A DNA stretch of 64,000 nt from VAZQ01 sp963816745 (GCA_963816745.1 CAWFLQ010000005.1:62001-126000), one strand, 5' to 3'; counted from the first letter of the stretch, positions 9,873 through 19,949 are shown. Numbers and translations: made by a program. The notes: a model not told the origin generated them from the letters alone.

Positions 9873-12671
9873 TCAATTTTCCAGCTTGATCGACTTCACC
9901 AACATGGACACAAGGCGGCCATCCGGAGCAGGCAGCCGCGCCGACTTGTCAGCGCGCAGCTCGACCCAGCGCGGTCCGCTGCCCGCGGGTATTGCCGCCT
10001 GCAACTCGAAATCCCCGGGCCCCACCGTCCGACGCCCGACCGATCGACCATCCACGGTCAATTCGATCGTAACCCCCGAAGCCAGCTCGGACACGCCAGG
10101 GACGCTCCCCATGACGCGAAGAGCCTTTGCATCATCCGCACCAAATCGCATGCGGGCGATGGTGGCCATCCAGCCGTCTTCGGCAAGACCCGAAAACAGC
10201 AGCCCCCGATGGAGTAAGCCGGCGGGAAAGCGATCGATCCCGGCGGGCGGCGTCATGGCGCCCGCCTCGTCCTCGGTGAGCAGCGAGATATTCCGCGTCC
10301 ATCCAACGATGTTCCGGGGATCGAGGCTGAGCTGTCGATTGTACAGATTGGCCACCCCGCGTCGAAACGTCATGATTTGTTGAGGAGCAACGCCCACGTC
10401 GACGGCGACATAGGTGCGGCCTTCAATCGTTCGCGCGGTGACGGGAGCGGACAGCATCCGGGCGGCACCGTGGCCCACAAATTCGAACTTGGACCGGCCA
10501 TCACCGATGATCTCGGCCGGCGGCAAGGCCTGTCCGTCCGCGGCCAACGGGCCACGCGTGAATTCGAACAGCACACGCGAACCCAGCCGGGCATTGAAGA
10601 CCTCGAACAGCACATGCCGTCCCATGGCTTGAATGCCGCCCGAACCGGCAAAATCCGATTCTCGCTGCCACAGCGCGACGTTTTCGATCAAGCCGGGAAT
10701 GATGGGTCGGCCAAGCGATGAATCCACCATACCGAGATGATTTCGGACGTCCGTAGCCGGTACGAGATAGTATCGCCCGTCCAGGGGTCGTTTGTGGCTG
10801 TCGTTGATGACGCTCTGATCCGCGGCGGGCGCCAACAACACCGGATCCGGCATCCGTGTGCCATCCGGACTTTTGGTCCGGTTGAAATGGTGCACGGCCG
10901 AGTCGGCTCCCAGGTCGAATTGAAGTGACTGCTCCAGGCTCGCATCGACGCCCTGCAGACGAAGAATTTCATTGCGTACATCGCTGGTAAACAGCGGCAC
11001 AATGGCAAGGTTGGCACCGCGGACCCTGGACCAGGCGGCCTCCCCGGAAACGGTTGTTGCCGCGCGACCGCGCACGAAGGACTCCATCAAGTTCGCTTGC
11101 CCGAATTCGGGTATGTCCAGCAGCACTGGAGTGCCCGCAGGTGCGCGAGCAAGGTCTTGCAGGCGATTGGCTGCAATTTTCAGCTCCTCGCTCCGACGCA
11201 CTGTCGCAGCGATGTGGGTGGCCTGGACGTGCAAATTGGCTGCAATCATTCCGGCAACGATCGCCGTCACGAGCAACGCACGCGGAGAGAACTTGTTCGA
11301 TGCCCGCAACAACAGGCAAAACGAGAGAATCGTCGTCGTCAGCAGGAACGGCTGCACATACATCGCAAGCTTGAACGTACCGAATCCGGAGCCCCCGCTG
11401 AAGAGAGCGATTCCCAGGGCACCCATTACGATGGTTACTATCGCGGCGGGCTCCTCACGCCAGGCCAGCCTTATCGCGCCTATCAGCGCGAATATCGTCA
11501 AGGCGGCACCGCATAAGATTCCGAACGGCAGCAAAGCGCCGCCGACGGAATAGTAAACGTTGAAACCCCAAAGCGTTGCCAAACCTGATGGGACCAGGAA
11601 AAACGGAAACAGCTCCGCGTGCAGCCGCTGCCCTTGCGACGCCTGAGCTTGACCAAGCATGAACGCCAAGAGCGCGCCTACATCGGGCAGAATCAACAGG
11701 ATTGCGACACCTGCAATTGCGAGGAGCGCCAGAAATCCGCGACCGACGAAAGGGCTGATATTGCGAGCGCCGATGCCGTGATGAACAACGAACGCCAATA
11801 CCAGGAACGGTAACACCTCCGGATAGCTCAAAACGAGCACGGCGACGACGATCGACGCAAGCACGGCAAACCGGGCCAAAGCACTCCGTCCCAGTCGGTA
11901 GAACGGCCCGAGGAAAAGCACGCAAGCAAGGCACAGCAGAAGCAGGCCCAGGATCTGGCCGAACAGTTGCAGAACGATGCCGAGGCTCATCATCGCGGCG
12001 GCAGACAACAAAACCGCCGCCAGAATCCGTGCCGTGCGATGCGGCGTGGAGATCAGGGCAGTCGCGGCAAAGATGAGCGAGACGTGGAGCGGAACCATCA
12101 GCGACATGTAGACCATCGCTCCGTGCTCGCCGGTCACGACAATGAGCCACGCAAGCAGCAGGTCGGTCGCGCAACGTACCCCGAAGGCGGGAAAGGACAG
12201 GAAATAGGCGGCCCAATCGCTCTGGCGCAGCCAGACGTCGGCGTCCGGCAAGCGAACAAAGGGCTGATCGACAAATCGATGAGCGCTCAGCACGTAGTTC
12301 GTCATGTCGGGATTGACCTCGCCGAACCACCCAAAACCAAGCGTGAGCAGCGGCCAACCCGCGGCACCAAGGCCGAAGACAACGAGAACGACGTAAGGCA
12401 GCAGACGTCGAGCGGGCAGCAGCGGACGCCACCACGCCCATGCCACGACCGCGAAAATGATCGTCACAGCCGTCAGCGCGTGGGCGAATGATCGGACCGG
12501 GAGACCGAGCCGGCTCAGGACGTAGAGAGGGTAGATCGTCGCCACGATGCCGACTGACGGCGCCAGCAGTGCACTGCGCACGAGGTCGCGACGAGTGTAC
12601 AGCACGAAGAGGATGACATAGCCGACAGCCCAAAAATAGATGAATAGCGCGACCGACAGTACAAATGCCAT
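9873..12671 (-). CDS. Very large membrane protein (932 aa), N-terminal polytopic half and C-terminal soluble domain, unknown function
   Basis: An uninterrupted 932-codon frame. The first 460 or so residues contain a dozen or more hydrophobic segments; between early helices is the acidic loop GFGWFGEVNPDMTNYVLSAH, comparable in place and character to the loop of the neighbouring membrane protein and to catalytic loops of GT-C glycosyltransferases. The last 450 residues lack membrane segments and look like beta-rich carbohydrate-interacting sequence (for example GPRWVELRADKSARLPAPDG), predicted periplasmic. The ATG at 12671 is preferred to a TTG one codon upstream. It diverges from the glycosyltransferase gene at 12988. 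I do not recognise a named family. A polymerase, flippase-associated or transferase role in polysaccharide assembly is inferred from context. Confidence 0.75.
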   Translation of the reverse strand: MAFVLSVALFIYFWAVGYVILFVLYTRRDLVRSALLAPSVGIVATIYPLYVLSRLGLPVRSFAHALTAVTIIFAVVAWAWWRPLLPARRLLPYVVLVVFGLGAAGWPLLTLGFGWFGEVNPDMTNYVLSAHRFVDQPFVRLPDADVWLRQSDWAAYFLSFPAFGVRCATDLLLAWLIVVTGEHGAMVYMSLMVPLHVSLIFAATALISTPHRTARILAAVLLSAAAMMSLGIVLQLFGQILGLLLLCLACVLFLGPFYRLGRSALARFAVLASIVVAVLVLSYPEVLPFLVLAFVVHHGIGARNISPFVGRGFLALLAIAGVAILLILPDVGALLAFMLGQAQASQGQRLHAELFPFFLVPSGLATLWGFNVYYSVGGALLPFGILCGAALTIFALIGAIRLAWREEPAAIVTIVMGALGIALFSGGSGFGTFKLAMYVQPFLLTTTILSFCLLLRASNKFSPRALLVTAIVAGMIAANLHVQATHIAATVRRSEELKIAANRLQDLARAPAGTPVLLDIPEFGQANLMESFVRGRAATTVSGEAAWSRVRGANLAIVPLFTSDVRNEILRLQGVDASLEQSLQFDLGADSAVHHFNRTKSPDGTRMPDPVLLAPAADQSVINDSHKRPLDGRYYLVPATDVRNHLGMVDSSLGRPIIPGLIENVALWQRESDFAGSGGIQAMGRHVLFEVFNARLGSRVLFEFTRGPLAADGQALPPAEIIGDGRSKFEFVGHGAARMLSAPVTARTIEGRTYVAVDVGVAPQQIMTFRRGVANLYNRQLSLDPRNIVGWTRNISLLTEDEAGAMTPPAGIDRFPAGLLHRGLLFSGLAEDGWMATIARMRFGADDAKALRVMGSVPGVSELASGVTIELTVDGRSVGRRTVGPGDFELQAAIPAGSGPRWVELRADKSARLPAPDGRLVSMLVKSIKLEN

Positions 12672-12987
12672 CAAACCAATCCTCGCGAATTCATGGCGTG
12701 AACACTCATGGTCCGGACGACCGATTCCGTGAGATCGGTCTGCGTGGCTCGGCCACTGGACCGAATGTGCCGGTCTTCCGACCGCGAGATATTATTCGAA
12801 TTTTGGCAGCGCCTGGCTAGTTGATTTGCGGGCCGCAAAATGCCGCGTCCCATGCCTTCTATTCGCCTGGACAGTTCGTTGACAAGAGCAGGCTTTTGAT
12901 CCAAGTCAGTCCGGCGAAGGTGCAAATTTCCTCGATCGGCGATGGAGCCGCCGCGATATTTGCGCGAAATCTTGAAGAGGTTCCGCG
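12672..12987. other. Divergent intergenic region
   Basis: 316 bases between two divergently transcribed polysaccharide genes, so it should hold both promoters. A TTGACA hexamer lies at 12879-12884 on the + strand, but no good -10 partner is visible at the right spacing. No coding frame with recognisable sequence was found. Confidence 0.4.
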
Positions 12988-14017
12988 ATGATGCGCGTCT
13001 CGCCCAGCCCGTCCGATCAGGGCCGCACCAACGCGGGTCCGGATGCGCCGCTGATCTCGGTCGTGGTGCCCGTCTACAAGGAAGAGCGAAGCATCCGCCC
13101 TTTTCTGGCACGCACGGTGCCGGTGCTCGAGCGGCTCGGAACATACGAGATCATCTTTTGCCTGGATCCGGCACCGGATCAGACTGAAGCCAACATCCTC
13201 GAGGAGGCGGCGCGCAATCCGCGCATCGGCCTTCTGGTGTTCAGCCGTCGTTTCGGCCAGCCCGCCGCGACCATGGCCGGAATCCTCAATTGCCGCGGCG
13301 ATTGGTGCGTCGTCATCGACGTGGATCTGCAAGACCCTCCGGAAGTCATCGAGACTTTGTGGCACAAGGCGAAAGAGGGATTTGACGTCGTCACCGCGCG
13401 CCGCGCCACGCGCGAAGGCGAGACATTGATCAAGCGTGCGGTTTCGCGTCTCGGCTACAGCCTGATCAATGAGATCGCGGAAGTCCCGATCCCGCGCAAC
13501 ACTGGGGATTTTCGCGTGATGAGCCGGCGGGTCGTCGAAGAATTGCGCGGCTTGAGCGAGACGCATGGTTTCTTGCGTGGAACTCGTCGCACTGGTCGGT
13601 TTTCCGCAGACCGAGGTACTGTACGAACGCGACGCGCGGCAAGCCGGCGAAGGGAACTACAACCGCTATCTCGGGTCGCTGAAAATCGGATTCAACGGCG
13701 TATTCGGATTTTCCACGTTCCCGTTGCAAATCATGATGTGGGCGGGCTTCCTTATCGCTTGCCTGAGCGCTTGCGGAATACTGATCATGGTCACGCTCAA
13801 GATTGTACTCGGCGACGAGTATCCCCTGGGCATTCCTACGATCACGGTGCTCGTGCTGTTCATCGGCGGCGTCCAACTCGCGGCCGTCGGCGTGCTCGGC
13901 GAGTATGTCGGGCGCATCTACGAGGAAGTTCGCAGGCGCCCGCCGTATATCGTCGATCGGGCGGTAAATGCGACCGTTCGTGATCCGCGTGGACCGCGTT
14001 CGGGGAAACCGCCGTGA
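12988..14017 (+). CDS. Family 2 glycosyltransferase, GtrB/DPM1-like, one apparent +1 indel
   Basis: The catalytic GT-A domain begins LISVVVPVYKEERSI, has the DPM1-type GDWCVVIDVDLQDPPE metal motif, and continues to the family motif TGDFRVMSRRV. One extra A near 13583 (GGAACTCGTC) breaks the frame. Corrected, it reads FLRGLVALVGFPQTEVLYERD and runs through two membrane segments (FGFSTFPLQIMMWAGFLIAC and TVLVLFIGGVQLAAVGVLG) to the basic tail, about 342 residues. Such enzymes transfer a hexose or aminosugar from a nucleotide donor to undecaprenyl phosphate. Its 3' end is about 85% identical to the fragment at the left edge of the window, and in both places a methyltransferase follows. Confidence 0.88.
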
Positions 14018-14142
14018 TCCGAACACTCGCCGTTCGCCGCTCGAAGGCGTCGGCCGCGGCAATGCAACTTGGTCGCGGGACAATTGCACGAACGTCGCGA
14101 TGACGAAACAGCCGCGCAACGTGCACGGATGACCCCCGCGCC

Positions 14143-14916
14143 ATGGACATGGACACGAAAGTACCCAACATCGAACGGTTCAAGTGGCCGAAGCCGCTGC
14201 CTGCGCTGTCACCCGAGCAGCAGGCAATTGCCGACGAGTTCATGCAGTACTGGCATCAAGTGCTGCCACGACGCTATGGAGCCATCGAGAAGTTCAATCA
14301 CAGCTACCCACTGCGGCACGTGCCGGCAGGCAGGAGATGGCGAACTCTCGAGTTGGGAGCCGGCATCGGAGCTCATCTCGAGTTCGAGCCGCTCGATCGC
14401 CAGGAGTATCATTGCATCGAACTACGGCCTGATATGGCAGACGAAATACGCCGCAAGTATCCGTCGGTCGCGACGGTCACCGGCGATTGTCAGCAACAAA
14501 TTCCCTATGGTAGCCGCTATTTTGATCGCGTTGTCGTCGTTCACGTGTTGGAACACCTGCCGAACCTGCCGGCCGCGATGGCCGAAATCGATCGCGTCAC
14601 GAAGCCCGGCGGTCTTTTCTCCGCCGTGTTGCCCTGCGATCCCGGACTTGCATACGAGCTTGCTCGAAAATTTTCGGCCGAGCGGCTGTTCAAAGCAAAA
14701 TACAACATGCCGTATCGGTGGCTGGCTCGACGCGAACACGTAAATTCACCGGGAGAAATCCTGCAGGAGATCAGGAAGAAGTTCGAGATTTTCGACCTGG
14801 TGTATTTTCCTCTCGTGGTGCCGGTGGTCAACTTGAATTTCTGCATCGGCGTGACGGCCAGAAAGTCGCGGCTGGCCTTCCCCGAAATGACGCCAGAGCC
14901 CGCCGCGCCGGTGTGA
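14143..14916 (+). CDS. SAM-dependent methyltransferase
   Basis: A 257-residue class I methyltransferase. Motif I is RTLELGAGIGAHLEFE near residue 70, CIELRPDMADEIRRK gives the ribose-binding acidic residue, FDRVVVVHVLEHLPNLPAAM and RVTKPGGLFSAVLPCDPG follow, and the C-terminal REHVNSPGEI region is typical of polysaccharide-cluster Methyltransf_11 proteins. It begins 126 bases after the glycosyltransferase stop. That gap contains no recognisable gene. Substrate unknown; a sugar O-methylation in the same polysaccharide is likely from context. Confidence 0.83.
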   Translation: MDMDTKVPNIERFKWPKPLPALSPEQQAIADEFMQYWHQVLPRRYGAIEKFNHSYPLRHVPAGRRWRTLELGAGIGAHLEFEPLDRQEYHCIELRPDMADEIRRKYPSVATVTGDCQQQIPYGSRYFDRVVVVHVLEHLPNLPAAMAEIDRVTKPGGLFSAVLPCDPGLAYELARKFSAERLFKAKYNMPYRWLARREHVNSPGEILQEIRKKFEIFDLVYFPLVVPVVNLNFCIGVTARKSRLAFPEMTPEPAAPV

Positions 14917-14975
14917 CGATTTCTCTTCCGGCATGTTAGAGTTCGGTACGGGCGCGGCCGGACCATCCAGCACAA

Positions 14976-16151
14976 ATGCATCCGAGACTGTTGTTCCACC
15001 TGGTTTGCGTGGCGGCGACACCGCTGGTCGCCGCATCGAAGGCATACGACGCCGAATTCGTGGCGCGGCAAATCGGGCGAGAAGCCAACACGCTTGCAAC
15101 GTGTTGGCGCTACCTACGTTGGTTTGGCGTGAGCGGGCTGCCCGCCCAACCGCAGCTTCGATCCGATTCGGTACGTCGAGCGCAATCATCCGTTCGCTCC
15201 TCATGCGATACATCCGCTGATCGCTCATATCCTCTACGGGGAAAGGCTCGGCTACGATCCCGCGGGCACCGTCTGGGGCTGCGCCGGTTTCGCCAACCCA
15301 GCCGAGACGATCGATGCCGCCTCGCCGCTGCGCCTCGGCGCCCATGCCCATATCTATCATTCCGAGTTGGTACCGGAAATCGCGGCGCGCCTTTCGCGGC
15401 TCCCGCCCGAGAGCGCGATTTTCGTGACGATCGCGGATGACGCCATCGGCCGGCAGCGCGGACTTGCGTCGCTCAGATTGAACGTCATATCCCGCGGTCG
15501 ACCATCGTGCGCGTGCCCAATCGCGGACGCGACATATGGCCGTTCATGATGCTTCTGCGCGATGGTGCGTTTCGTGATCGTGACGTCGTCTTGAAGATAC
15601 ACTCCAAGACATCGCCGACACTGCAGCCTGCCCCGATCGCAGGGGCGGCCTGGCGGCGCCGGATGCTGTTCGAGCTTCTGGGCAGCGCGCCCGCGATCCG
15701 CGCGATCATCGAACGGTTTGCGCAAAAGCCCGATCTCGGACTCATCGGCGCCGCGGGTTTGCGCGTGCCGTCGTACCTGTTATCCCGGCGCGAGGCGTTT
15801 GACGCAACCGCATCCGTCATCGGGCAGCTGGCCCACCGAGCCGGCATCAATCCTGTTGCCGCGGATTTTTTTGCCGGTTCGATGTTTTGGGTTCGACCGC
15901 GCGCCCTCGAACCGCTGCTCAAGCTCGATCTCTCTGCCACTGATTTTCCCGCCGAGCAGGGGCAGGCTGATGGCACCTTGCAACACGCCCTCGAACGCCT
16001 TTTCGTGGCCGCGGCCGATTGTTGCGGATTCCGGGCGGAAGACACGCTGGATTGCGCGCCGACCGACGGCACGCTGCTGGGTGAGACCGCGGTCACGCTG
16101 CCGGAATATCTGGCCTTCGGCGACCAGGCCATCCTGCAGCGCGCCCGATGA
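14976..16151 (+). CDS. Rhamnan synthesis protein F (RgpF)-like protein, two apparent indels
   Basis: The best-conserved part is VRVPNRGRDIWPFMMLLRDG, followed by DVVLKIHSKTSP, AWRRRMLFELLGS and FFAGSMFWVRP, the signature order of the RgpF domain found in rhamnose-containing polysaccharide synthesis. The frame slips near 15140 (+1 C in CTGCCCGCCC) and near 15496 (probably one base missing before TCGACC). Between these it reads DPIRYVERNHPFAPHAIHPL, which belongs to the same protein. The start at 14976 is the first ATG in the first frame and is uncertain. With the indels removed the product is about 391 residues. It fits the dTDP-rhamnose genes nearby. Confidence 0.8.
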
Positions 16152-16244
16152 CGGCAGTTCCGCTCCTTACGAATTTGCGATACTTGGCGTAGAGACTACG
16201 ACCAGCCGCCACATTCGGCGGATCCTGCCAACCGGGTCATCTTC

Positions 16245-17969
16245 TTGCGCCACCGCCTCACCAGATTCACGCAAAAGATCGCAGATAGATTTCCAGCGCC
16301 CGCTTGGCTCGTGCGAGCCATGCTCAAGCTCGCATGGTGGACGATAACGCTTCAGCTTGCCTCGCGCCTTCGGCTCCGCACGCATCGAATTTCCGACGTG
16401 AGGTTGATCGCATCGTCGGACCTCTTCGACCGCGAATGGTATCTGAAGGAAAATCCGAACCTTCGGGCCGGCGTCCCGCCGGCACTGCATTATCTCCTGT
16501 TCGGCGCGGCGGCAGGCCGGGACCCGAGTCCGCTGTTCGACGGAGAGTGGTACCTGAGCCAACACCCCGATGCGCGACAGGCGGGCGCCAATCCGCTCGT
16601 CCACTATTTGCGACATGGCGCCCGCGAGGGCGCGCCGCCCAATCCGGTGTTCGACAGCGGCCGGCCTGCCGCGGTCAATCTCAATCCACGCGGAGCTGGA
16701 CGAGAAACCGCCCAGAATTCCTCCGCCTTCAACATCGTTCTCATCAACTATGGCTCCTTCAACAACAACAGCGCCGGTCACATCGTTGGATTCGCCAATG
16801 CGCTCGCCGAACGCGGGCATAACGTGATCATGTGTGCGAACGGCGACCCTCACAAGGTGGCAGACTATGGCGTTTCGCAATTTCGATGCGTCAGCCGCGC
16901 CGCGTTGATGGCCAGACCGGAGACGTTACGTGACCTCCTCGGCGAAGGAGGGCTGGGCGACGCGCCGACGCTGATTCATTGCTGGACGACGCGGGAGAAT
17001 GTTCGACGTGCCGCCGTTGCAGCCATTGGCGGCCTTGGATGTCCGTATTTCATTCATCTCGAGGACAATGAAGAGCTGGTCACGCGTTCTCTGCTGGGCG
17101 TTACGGCCGCCCAGGCCGGTCGCATGTCGAGCAGCGACTGGGATGCGCGCGTTCCTTCCGCCCTGTCACACCCCTTCCGCGCGCGATCGTTCGTCTCAGG
17201 CGCTGCAGGGATCACGATCATCGTCGACGCCTTGCGTACGCTGGTTCCGGACAACCTGCCGGTCCATCTGTTGGAGCCTGGATCGGACGCAACATTGCTG
17301 AGCTCCGGACTCGATCAGGCCGATCGAATTGGGCTTTGCCGAGAAATCGGCGTACCGTCCGACGCCCGGATCATCGTGTACACAGGCAATGTCCACGCTG
17401 CGAATGCCGAGGAAATGCTTTGCCTCTACGAGGCCATCCACCTGCTCAATCGTCGCGGGACGAAGGTTCATCTGATTCGCACGGGGGCCGACTATCATCC
17501 CCACCTCAACTATGAGTTCGGACGACTTTCGAGGCAGCACATCACCCACCTGGGCGTTGTCGACCGCCGCCGTTTGATCGAAATCCTCAAACTGGCGGAT
17601 GTTTTCGTCCAACCTGGTACGTCCAACGAATTCAATGACTATCGGCTACCTTCCAAGCTGCCGGATTTCATGGCCGCAGGGCGCCCCTTGATCCTACCGG
17701 CCACCAATCTTGGGCTGCGACTGCGAGACGGCGTCGACGCCCTCCTCTTGCGTCGCGGCGACGCGACTGAAATTGCCGAGCGCGTGACCGATGTTCTTCG
17801 CAACAATGAACTTGCGGACCGGCTCGGATGGAATGCGCGTCGTTTCGCGATGGAGAATTTCAACTGGCAGCGGAGCGCATCGGGCCTCGATCGCTTCTAC
17901 CGCGACAGCCTTACGGCCAAAGCGGCCTCCGCAATTCCTGCCCCGGGTGCAAGAAATTCCGGCCGCTGA
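16245..17969 (+). CDS. Family 4-type glycosyltransferase with N-terminal tandem repeats
   Basis: A 574-residue intact protein. Residues 60-140 contain two copies of the pattern FDREWYLKENPNLRAG..HYLLFGAAAGRDPSPLF, a repeat often attached to glycosyltransferases in alphaproteobacterial polysaccharide loci. The rest is a GT-B fold: SAGHIVGFANALAERGHNV at the N-terminal half, then IIVYTGNVHAANAEEM, and the donor-site region VFVQPGTSNEFNDYRLPSKLPDFMAAGRP. The TTG start gives the longest frame; an ATG at 16320 (MLKLAWWTITLQL) is a good alternative because it begins the first hydrophobic segment. It is convergent with rfbD. Confidence 0.83.
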   Translation: MRHRLTRFTQKIADRFPAPAWLVRAMLKLAWWTITLQLASRLRLRTHRISDVRLIASSDLFDREWYLKENPNLRAGVPPALHYLLFGAAAGRDPSPLFDGEWYLSQHPDARQAGANPLVHYLRHGAREGAPPNPVFDSGRPAAVNLNPRGAGRETAQNSSAFNIVLINYGSFNNNSAGHIVGFANALAERGHNVIMCANGDPHKVADYGVSQFRCVSRAALMARPETLRDLLGEGGLGDAPTLIHCWTTRENVRRAAVAAIGGLGCPYFIHLEDNEELVTRSLLGVTAAQAGRMSSSDWDARVPSALSHPFRARSFVSGAAGITIIVDALRTLVPDNLPVHLLEPGSDATLLSSGLDQADRIGLCREIGVPSDARIIVYTGNVHAANAEEMLCLYEAIHLLNRRGTKVHLIRTGADYHPHLNYEFGRLSRQHITHLGVVDRRRLIEILKLADVFVQPGTSNEFNDYRLPSKLPDFMAAGRPLILPATNLGLRLRDGVDALLLRRGDATEIAERVTDVLRNNELADRLGWNARRFAMENFNWQRSASGLDRFYRDSLTAKAASAIPAPGARNSGR

Positions 17970-17983
17970 GTGCCGGCGGCGAG

Positions 17984-18854
17984 CTACTTCGCGCCGCTTT
18001 TTGCGGCAAGTTCGTCACGCATGTTGGCTAGTGCGATCCGCCAATCGGGCTGCCTGATCCCGAAAACTCGAAAGATTTGGCTGCAATCGAACACCGAGCT
18101 CGCCGGTCGACGCGCAGGTGTCGGATGGTCCGTCGTGGCGATGGGGAGCGCCACTGCGCCGCTGTCTGCCAAGATGGCACGCGCAAACTCGTACCGGCTC
18201 ACCGCCGGTGCTCCGCTGAAATGATAGGTCCCCCAATCGGCGAATCGTGGCCCTGTGCTGGCGGCGACTATGTCGAGGATCGCTTTCGCGACGTCATCGG
18301 CCGCCGTTGGCCCGCCAACCTGATCGTCGACAATTCGCAATTGAGCCTGCTCGGACGCGAGCCGGATCATCGTCTTGACGAAATTTTCCCCGTTGGCGGA
18401 AAAGACCCAGCTCGTTCGTAGAATAATGTGCGAACTCGAGACAGGTCCGCACCGCGATCTCGCCGCCGAGCTTGCTGCGACCGTAGACATTGAGTGGCGC
18501 GGTCGGATCATCCTCCCGCGCGGGCCGGGGACCTGCGCCGTCGAAGACATGATCGGTCGAAAGATGAACCAGCGGTAGGCCGGCCGCGGCGCAAGCCTTG
18601 GCAAGATTCTCCGCTCCAACCGTATTGACGCGATAGGCTGCCTCTACCTCTGTTTCTGCACGGTCGACGGACGTATAGGCCGCGCAATTGATCACCATGC
18701 GGCTGGTCTGGACGGCCCGCTCCACTGCGAGCGGGTCGGTGATGTCGCATTGGGTGCGCCCCAACGCGACATGGGGCATGCCCGCTCGCCCCGCGCGCGC
18801 AACAAGCGCTCGGCCGACCTGCCCCTCCGCTCCGAGAATCAGCAAACGAGTCAT
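17984..18854 (-). CDS. rfbD: dTDP-4-dehydrorhamnose reductase, one apparent +1 indel
   Basis: RfbD (RmlD) reduces dTDP-4-keto-rhamnose to dTDP-L-rhamnose. The sequence shows the NAD(P) loop LLILGAEGQVGRAL, INCAAYTSVDRAE, the STDHVFDG segment and the catalytic YGRSK. Near 18435 one extra T (GAGTTCGCAC on the coding strand) shifts the frame. Corrected, it continues IILRTSWVFSANGENFVKTM and VDDQVGGPTAADDVA, both family hallmarks, ending AAKSGAK at about 289 residues. It is the last gene of the minus-strand operon that begins with rfbA. Confidence 0.9.
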
Positions 18855-18869
18855 TAGCCGTGCCGCAGT

Positions 18870-19949
18870 CTATCGAGCTCGCAGGACGCTATGGCATGCT
18901 GGAGAATGTTCGACCAACTTGGGGGCATTGCACTGCACGGAATAGATCGCTTCGGCACGCTGTCTGGCTGCGAGCCCTAGCTTTCGCGTACGCTCCCGGT
19001 CGGCGGCCAGCGCTTCGAGCGCGGCAACCCACTCCTCGGCCCCGTCCGCGAGAAATCCGGTCTCTCCAGGCACAATGATGGACGTGCTTGCCCCGAAGGC
19101 TGATGCCACGGCGGGCCGCGCGGCCGCCATGTATTGAATCACCTTGTAGCCGCACTTTCCCCGTTCCCAGGGCCCGTCACGTAACGGCATGACACCCACG
19201 TGGCAACGCGCGAGCTCCATGGCTTCCGTATCCTCGCGCCAAGCAACGTTGTCTATTGCCACGTCCTGGATCGAAAGGCTGCCGGTGCCGCCGATCAAGC
19301 GCAGCCGCGCACCATAAGCCGCGTGAAGGCGGCGCAGCGGCGCGGCGATGAGCCCCAGATAGGCATCGTTCATCGGCGTTCCGATCCAACCGATCGTAAA
19401 CGGTCCGTCCGGGGGTGGCAGAACAGGATATCGATCTACATCGACTGCGACGGGCATCTCGATCACGTGCGGCGCGTGCGAAGACTTCGCCCAATCCGCC
19501 AGCATCGAATTGCCGACGGTAACGACTTTCGCCCCAGCCGCGACGGTTTCGAGCTTGCGCCCCAACAAGAACCGGACCGCTGGATTTCGATGGGTCGCAT
19601 AGCGTAGGTGCCAGGCATCGTCGAAATCGATGACAACTGGTCGCCCTCTGAGAAACGCAAACTCCAGGACAGCCGGAAGCCAGGGCAATGCTTCCTTTTC
19701 AACCCAGATCAGGTCGTATTGTCGCGCACTCGCGATTTGACGCAGTCGGCGCCAATAGGCCCTGATGAGAATTTGTGGGTTGCTCGATTTTCCGCCAAAC
19801 AGCCGCTCGATGTATTCGTCGTCCAAGAACGGCGCGCACGTCACGCGGAACCCAGCCTGTTCGAGCGCCGGCAGATAGTCGTAGTGACGCACCCGACTGC
19901 TTGGTCCCTTCCGCGTATATCGGCTCAACAACAGGATAGAATGGCTCAT
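18870..19949 (-). CDS. GT-B glycosyltransferase
   Basis: A 359-residue protein starting MSHSILLLSRYTRKGPSSRV. The N-terminal half has the acceptor-domain look (HYDYLPALEQAGFRV, VIDFDDAWHLRYATHRN) and the C-terminal half has IGWIGTPMNDAYLGL and the donor-site region GKCGYKVIQYMAAARPAVAS, as in glycosyltransferase group 1. The frame is open for another 109 codons upstream, but that stretch is the antisense shadow of the preceding gene. The chosen ATG overlaps the stop of the upstream glycosyltransferase (ATGA), so the two are coupled. The stop is 16 bases before the rfbD start. The sugar transferred is unknown, rhamnose being plausible from context. Confidence 0.85.
   Translation of the reverse strand: MSHSILLLSRYTRKGPSSRVRHYDYLPALEQAGFRVTCAPFLDDEYIERLFGGKSSNPQILIRAYWRRLRQIASARQYDLIWVEKEALPWLPAVLEFAFLRGRPVVIDFDDAWHLRYATHRNPAVRFLLGRKLETVAAGAKVVTVGNSMLADWAKSSHAPHVIEMPVAVDVDRYPVLPPPDGPFTIGWIGTPMNDAYLGLIAAPLRRLHAAYGARLRLIGGTGSLSIQDVAIDNVAWREDTEAMELARCHVGVMPLRDGPWERGKCGYKVIQYMAAARPAVASAFGASTSIIVPGETGFLADGAEEWVAALEALAADRERTRKLGLAARQRAEAIYSVQCNAPKLVEHSPACHSVLRAR

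Noticed and set aside
8654..9889. Long open frame (411 codons) on the + strand opposite the membrane-protein gene
   Set aside because: Its product is very rich in Gln, Arg, Asp and His with no domain, as expected for the complement of a hydrophobic gene in GC-rich DNA. The opposite strand has the coherent membrane protein.
12671..13144. Open frame on the minus strand upstream of the 932-residue membrane protein
   Set aside because: It overlaps the glycosyltransferase start at 12988 antiparallel and has cysteine/arginine-rich random composition.
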